From Trichomonas tenax (lineage: Eukaryota > Parabasalia > Trichomonadida > Trichomonadidae): a DNA stretch of 64,000 nt. The first letter of the stretch is position 1. Each line of letters starts with the position of its first letter. The notes below the pieces were generated by a model. That model saw only the letters and a program-made list of their open reading frames with translations. It ran no database searches and was not told the DNA's origin. The stretch is taken from assembly GCA_023091735.1 (NCBI GenBank), contig JALKBU010000040.1, positions 1 through 64,000 on the forward strand, read 5' to 3'. The translations under genes were made by a program, and so were the position numbers. Below, one piece after another: positions 60,372 to 64,000 of this stretch.

Positions 60372-60450
60372 ACGCAAGCCGATGTTTTTATTTTTTAGCT
60401 GGTGAAACCTTAGGACCACACAGATTCAAGATACACACCAGCTAAAAGAG
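60372..60450. repeat. Fold K1
   Basis: TTTTAGCTGGTG (near 60398) pairs with CACCAGCTAAAA (near 60435). It resembles the larger fold K2 at 62068-62145. Confidence 0.65.
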
Positions 60451-60497
60451 GCAAAGAAGGCTTCATCCTCGATTATAATAATAAGGGGAAAAAAATA

Positions 60498-60670
60498 ACC
60501 ACATTGAAAGTCGTGATTTTTTATAGAACTAATACTTCTATGCAAGAAGGCAAACTATTCGTAGCGGATATCGGAATTATTTTCTGTGCTGCATCTGTAT
60601 CAATTGTCAAACACATAGTATACCCTCTACGTCACTTAGATACTTTTAATATTACTTTCAAAATATGTGT
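60498..60670 (+). repeat. Inner inverted repeat R, left copy
   Basis: About 175 bp nearly identical (by eye about 95%) to the reverse complement of 61735-61912. Both copies keep an open frame beginning VVIFYRTNTS, then FVADIGIIFCAASVSIVKHI. Confidence 0.85.
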
Positions 60671-60765
60671 TTGATACTTAAATTTTAAAAATATGTATAC
60701 ATAAGCTAGAGATTTAATTGTGTTCAATCAGATATAGCATTGATATGATACAATAATTTTAAATA

Positions 60766-60984
60766 TTAAAAATATTCTTGAATAAGATGCACCAATAGCT
60801 TCCAAAAGACAGGGACATATTTTTTATCGATACTTATGCCTCTTTTATGAATATAATCAACAATTTCAAAATGAATTTTGTAAAAAACATCGCTAAACAT
60901 AATGTTTTCGGGTAAAAAATTATTATGATAATATATTAGAAGTAAAATTATAGAAAACATTATTTGGCGGGAGAAAAGTGACAT
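60766..60984 (-). CDS. Possible small ORF inside element B
   Basis: 72 codons on the minus strand (MSLFSRQIMFSIILLLIYYHNN...), with a hydrophobic N-terminus like a signal or membrane segment, then a Lys/Ile/Tyr-rich part. It lies between the two R copies. There is no family match and it may be chance in AT-rich DNA. It is the only ORF in the element core worth noting. Confidence 0.25.
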   Translation of the reverse strand: MSLFSRQIMFSIILLLIYYHNNFLPENIMFSDVFYKIHFEIVDYIHKRGISIDKKYVPVFWKLLVHLIQEYF

Positions 60985-61005
60985 AATTATTATTTATGTC
61001 CAACT

Positions 61006-61140
61006 TCACTACAAAACATATTGAAAACACGCTCAGTCACTACAAAACATATTGAAATCACGCTCAGTCACTACAAAACATATTGAAAACACGCTCAGTC
61101 ACTACAAAACATATTGAAATCACGCTCAGTCACTACAAAC
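61006..61140. repeat. Tandem 31-bp repeat, alternating
   Basis: Four 31-bp units beginning TCACTACAAAACATATTGAA start at 61006, 61037, 61068 and 61099, followed by a partial fifth. Units 1 and 3 have A, units 2 and 4 have T, at the same position near base 22, giving a 62-bp higher-order period. Confidence 0.92.
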
Positions 61141-61271
61141 TAACTGAAAACAAGCCTTTTGGAAGATGCTTTTTTGATAACCATATGAAAAAAATTTGTT
61201 TTACCTATATTGTCATCTTAAAATTTTATTATTTTCTAATTCGTTTTCAATTTTTATGGATTATTCATTGA

Positions 61272-61734
61272 TTTATCATAATTCCTAAATTGCAATTGCA
61301 AAGTATGTTATTTCTTGGTATGAAATATTGCAATAAATAAAGTTGCGTTTATATTGTATTTAGAAATCGAATTAAATGTATATAATTATGAACTTAAATA
61401 TCAAATATCAACGTATTGTTGCATTATGTTTGTGATGCAATCTTATCAATTCTCTTAATTCCGTTCTAATTTCAAGAATATTCTTCTTGTGCCAAATATA
61501 TACGGAATTATTAGGCATTCATGCGACAAAATTAATAAGTGTCATCCACAGAGAAAAATCTTTAAACAGTTTCCTCCAATAATGGTACTTTATATTCAAA
61601 TATTGCAATTTTGAAAATTGCGATAAGTGAGTTTTTCCAGTGTTAATATTTCATTCGATTTACATCTATAATTGCTATCAAACAGTACATAAATATATCG
61701 ACCAATGACATAAGAAATTGTTCAACAATATAAT
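61272..61734. other. AT-rich core of element B, nothing recognised
   Basis: About 460 bp between the tandem repeat and the right R copy. No gene. Confidence 0.45.
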
Positions 61735-61912
61735 TTGCTAAAAATACATATTTTGAAAGTAATATTAAAATTATCTAAGTGACGTAGAGGGTATACTATG
61801 TGTTTGACAATTGATACAGACGCAGCACAGAAAATAATTCCGATATCCGCTACGAATAGTTCGCCTTCTTGTCCAGAAGTATTAGTTCTATAAAAAATCA
61901 CGACTTTCAATG
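61735..61912 (-). repeat. Inner inverted repeat R, right copy
   Basis: Reverse-complement partner of 60498-60670. The minus frame 61722-61910 (MKVVIFYRTNTS...) is open here too; the shared open frame in both copies may be a remnant of a gene. Confidence 0.85.
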
Positions 61913-61952
61913 TGGTTATTTTTGATGCCTAATAATAAGAAAAAAAGTGTGC

Positions 61953-62028
61953 CATTCGTCCAATTTTGTTGATGTGAACAACCTTATTGTATATAGTGGT
62001 TGCACATAACAGCAAAAATGAATGAAAA
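61953..62028. repeat. Hairpin H3
   Basis: Arms around 61953-61982 and 62000-62028 with a GTTGCACATAACAGC core on the right arm, related to H1. Confidence 0.65.
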
Positions 62029-62067
62029 GCACGTTTTTTATTTCGAATTATATATCGAGAACAAAAT

Positions 62068-62147
62068 CATGTTTTTTGATTCTTTAGTTAGTGAAAGTCT
62101 TAGACACATGGAGTTCTAAGGGTTTACTAACTAAAGAAGCAAAAAAC
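62068..62147. repeat. Fold K2
   Basis: GTTTTTTGATTCTTTAGTTAGT pairs with ACTAACTAAAGAAGCAAAAAAC, about 22 bp with a mismatch or two. K1 is its left-side relative. Confidence 0.8.
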
Positions 62148-62240
62148 ATCGGTCTGCACCGAGATAACATCGGTTTAAAACTTTTTTCAAGCTTTGCTTT
62201 TTGTCCATTTTAGTTATCTCTGCAACAAAACTGAGATCCT

Positions 62241-62307
62241 TCGCTTCTTTAGCACAGATTGCCTAAGCTTCATGTTCTACTAAGAATTCACTTACTAAAG
62301 AAGAGAG
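62241..62307. repeat. Fold K3 (weak)
   Basis: CTTCTTTAG near 62242 and CTAAAGAAG near 62297 form the ends of a decayed fold like K2. Confidence 0.5.
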
Positions 62308-62363
62308 AAATCTCTGTTTGCATCGAAATAATTTTGACGCATGGCTTTCTTCTTAAAAGTGCT

Positions 62364-62442
62364 TTTCGTCCAGCTTTGCTGCGGCGAGCAGTCGCGGAGT
62401 ATGGTGTAGTTGCATACAGCAACAAAAATAGACGAATAGCAT
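62364..62442. repeat. Hairpin H4 (diverged)
   Basis: Outer arms TTCGTCCAGCTTTGCTG / CAGCAACAAAAATAGACGAA with an inner GTAGTTGCATACAG; related to H1-H3. Confidence 0.6.
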
Positions 62443-62575
62443 GCTTTTTAATTCAAATTTAAATACTCACCCCTCTAATTTCTAATATGACGCATATGCC
62501 TTTATTTGGCAAATATTATTTTACTTGACAAAACGAATTTATTTTAATCGTTTTTTGACTATTTTTCAATACAAA

Positions 62576-62617
62576 AAATCCGACAATCTGACACTTTACA
62601 GAGTGACTCATTGACAC
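62576..62617 (-). repeat. Right terminal inverted repeat of element B
   Basis: Reversed: GTGTCAATGAGTCAC, then TCTGTAAAGTGTCAGATTGTC, pairing with 60130-60172. Confidence 0.8.
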
Positions 62618-62821
62618 TCAAAACAGTGCACATACATAATGTTATAAATTATTACAAGTTTCGTAATCGATCTCTAAGAGATTTCTTTTATCTTAAAAAA
62701 GAGGCCTCCACCTTTCTAGAAAAAATGACATTTGTAAATATCGCTTTCCTTTCCATTCCATACTTAATGTAGTAAACGAACAGCTTTTAAAAACCAGGAG
62801 AGATCAAGCATTAATAAATCA
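62618..62821. other. Intergenic spacer
   Basis: AT-rich 200 bp. Nothing recognised. Confidence 0.5.
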
Positions 62822-63205
62822 ATGACCTCTACAATCAACAGATAATATAGCCACTCAATCAATTACTTCCATTCTCAGCACAGATCTTCAGCAATCAATC
62901 AATTACCTAAGTCCAATCTCTTAATTGATAGAGCGCAAACATGTTTCAAATCTATAAAAAATCTTGAACAAAAGTTCAGATCATTAGCCTATAATCCTAG
63001 TTCAATTATGCTAGGATTAGAAAAACTAAAAGAAACTATTAACATCGCTTATAAAATCAGCGATGTTATGATGAAGATTATTATCGATCTTCATTTACCA
63101 ACGGATGTTGAGATACAAATCATGAAGGAAATTACAGAATTTATTTCCACACATGCTCCAGATGAGGTAGTAGAAATGTGGAAGGAAAAAAATGAAGGAA
63201 ATTAA
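62822..63205 (+). pseudogene. Small helical ORF, stop at codon 8 from ATG 62822
   Basis: A frame open from 62846 to TAA 63203-63205 runs 120 codons without ATG until 63008. ATG 62822 would start it in frame, but TAA 62843-62845 interrupts after seven codons. The open part is helical and hydrophobic/charged (LEQKFRSLAYNPSSI, LKETINIAYKISDVMMKIII, VEIQIMKEITEFIS). The length is unlikely by chance in such DNA. Either it is a decayed gene, or translation starts at ATG 63008 (65 residues). I do not recognise it. Confidence 0.45.
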
Positions 63206-63359
63206 ACTTACTTATAAATTGGAATAAAGAATTTTACGCGTCAAATTTTTCTTGTTTACATGACATTTTCGACATGTAAACTCGTCACTTTTTAGAAAGG
63301 TAGATGACTCTCTTAAAAAATAATGTTTTTTCATATCACATGTCCATCAAAAATAAAAA

Positions 63360-64000
63360 ATGAGTTCCTTAATGACGCCAAAGTTTGCCCCCCTCGCGCA
63401 GAAAAACGTGAGGAAGTCCAACGCGAAGAATCTGACACTGAAGAAGCCCCCTCTTCCGATTTCGCCGGAATTTGATTCCGTTCTCGCCGCACATGCGCCG
63501 AAGGACTCTCAAAATGTCGACAGGTCGGAGTGGCTAAATAAGATACTCGAATTACACCCGGAAATCAAGTCTTTAAGAGAAAGCGTTAATCCGATTTGTC
63601 GAGCTGCTGAATTTGGAAGGTTATACTTACCATCAAATAGATATGTTCCACACGATATCACTCTCGCATTAATTTCTCAGCATTTTCGAACACTTGGCTT
63701 GTCCGAATCACAGGCAGCCTTACACAATGAGTGGGGAAGCGATTTTAACATTCCACCACATAAGCTTGAGTCTCAGCTCGCACTTTTGATACAGAGAGGC
63801 ATATTTAGAGCTGAAAAATTCTGGGAATTATCAATTCCTTCAATCCACGCTCAACCAACACCAAAATTGACCCAAGTTGCGCTCGATGAAGCAATTTCAA
63901 CAATCATCGGTGCTTCATCAAGCGTCAGCGAAGATCAGAACCCAATTGAGTCAGAAACTCCTTACGATCCGCAATTTTACAAGTGTGAAACAGAAACAGC
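63360..64000 (+). CDS. 5' part of a large protein, possible RasGEF-type
   Basis: The open frame starts at ATG 63360 (MSSLMTPKFAPLAQKNVRK) and runs past the window end (213 codons visible). Codons near the start are GC-richer. A segment HDITLALISQHFRTLGLSESQAALHNEW looks LisH-like, a short dimerisation motif. Trichomonad RasGEF family proteins often have such N-termini, but without the catalytic domain this is only a guess. The N-terminal ~45 residues are basic and disordered. TCATATC and TCACATG initiator-like words lie 25-35 nt upstream. Confidence 0.7.
   Translation, partial: MSSLMTPKFAPLAQKNVRKSNAKNLTLKKPPLPISPEFDSVLAAHAPKDSQNVDRSEWLNKILELHPEIKSLRESVNPICRAAEFGRLYLPSNRYVPHDITLALISQHFRTLGLSESQAALHNEWGSDFNIPPHKLESQLALLIQRGIFRAEKFWELSIPSIHAQPTPKLTQVALDEAISTIIGASSSVSEDQNPIESETPYDPQFYKCETET

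Larger units (their letters stand above)
60130..62617 (+). mobile_element. Element B: nested inverted-repeat element, ~2.5 kb
   Basis: The left end GTGTCAATGGGTCACCTTGT (60130) is mirrored by the right end: the reverse complement of 62577-62617 begins GTGTCAATGAGTCACTCTGT. Similarity runs about 42 bp and weakly outward (TGTGCA...TTT). Inside, further inverted pairs nest: hairpin H2 and fold K1 on the left, H3/K2/K3/H4 on the right, and a ~175-bp pair at 60498-60670 / 61735-61912. No transposase gene is recognised, so movement would need enzymes in trans. It fits a foldback-type element (inference). Confidence 0.7.

Noticed and set aside
61006..61140. CRISPR-like array
   Set aside because: The units follow each other directly with no spacers, and the DNA is eukaryotic.
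62259..62462. 67-codon frame in element B
   Set aside because: It runs through fold K3 and hairpin H4 and reads repeat sequence.

Overview
The window looks like nuclear DNA of a parabasalid flagellate (trichomonad), and I infer a Tritrichomonas- or Trichomonas-like species. It is AT-rich. Protein genes are intronless, including a 1016-residue one. Many start codons sit within about 20 nt of a TCA(C/T)(A/T)-type initiator, as known for trichomonad promoters. Eukaryotic families are plain (histone H3, eL42, Rab, Arf-GAP, TBC, RNF113/Cwc24, Mnd1), and there are Maverick (Polinton) and pogo-like remnants. I cannot fix the species from sequence alone.

Layout. 1-10 kb is gene-poor: a cluster of long hairpins, one tRNA-Lys(CTT) on the minus strand, a dead pogo-type DDE transposon (about 2948-4914, TA-flanked, recognisable TIRs) lying between a second 15-bp inverted pair, and decayed coding remnants including an F5/8 type C (discoidin) fragment. 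10.5-17.3 kb holds an amidohydrolase, a small multi-span membrane protein, a 609-residue protein I do not recognise, and a sulfatase pseudogene. 19-28 kb holds a BRCT/coiled-coil protein, a Maverick fragment (DNA polymerase B remnant plus two intact ORFs) and a large type I surface protein. 28-59 kb is gene-dense: Rab7-like GTPase, Cwc24-like RING/CCCH protein, coiled-coil protein, TPR protein, RalGAP/tuberin-like protein, a frameshifted DUF1905-like gene, ER DnaJ, TBC Rab-GAP, eL42, TTL-family ligase, a type II membrane putative glycosyltransferase, ARM-repeat protein, Arf-GAP, RRM protein, histone H3, MND1, membrane proteins and a myristoylation-motif kinase. 57.2-62.6 kb holds a repeat system with shared termini: a 2.5 kb nested inverted-repeat element (B) and a roughly 0.4 kb internally deleted, oppositely oriented relative (A). 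The last 640 bases are the 5' part of a large gene that runs off the window.

How the genes relate. Several act in membrane traffic (Rab7-like, TBC, Arf-GAP, RalGAP-like), RNA processing (Cwc24-like, RRM protein) and chromosomes (H3, MND1, BRCT protein). They look like independently transcribed genes, not operons; tail-to-tail pairs with 38-120 bp gaps are common.

The most unusual material is the element family at 57.2-62.6 kb, the cluster of long hairpins at 0.2-1.6 kb, and the seven-fold FLS motif in the BRCT protein.
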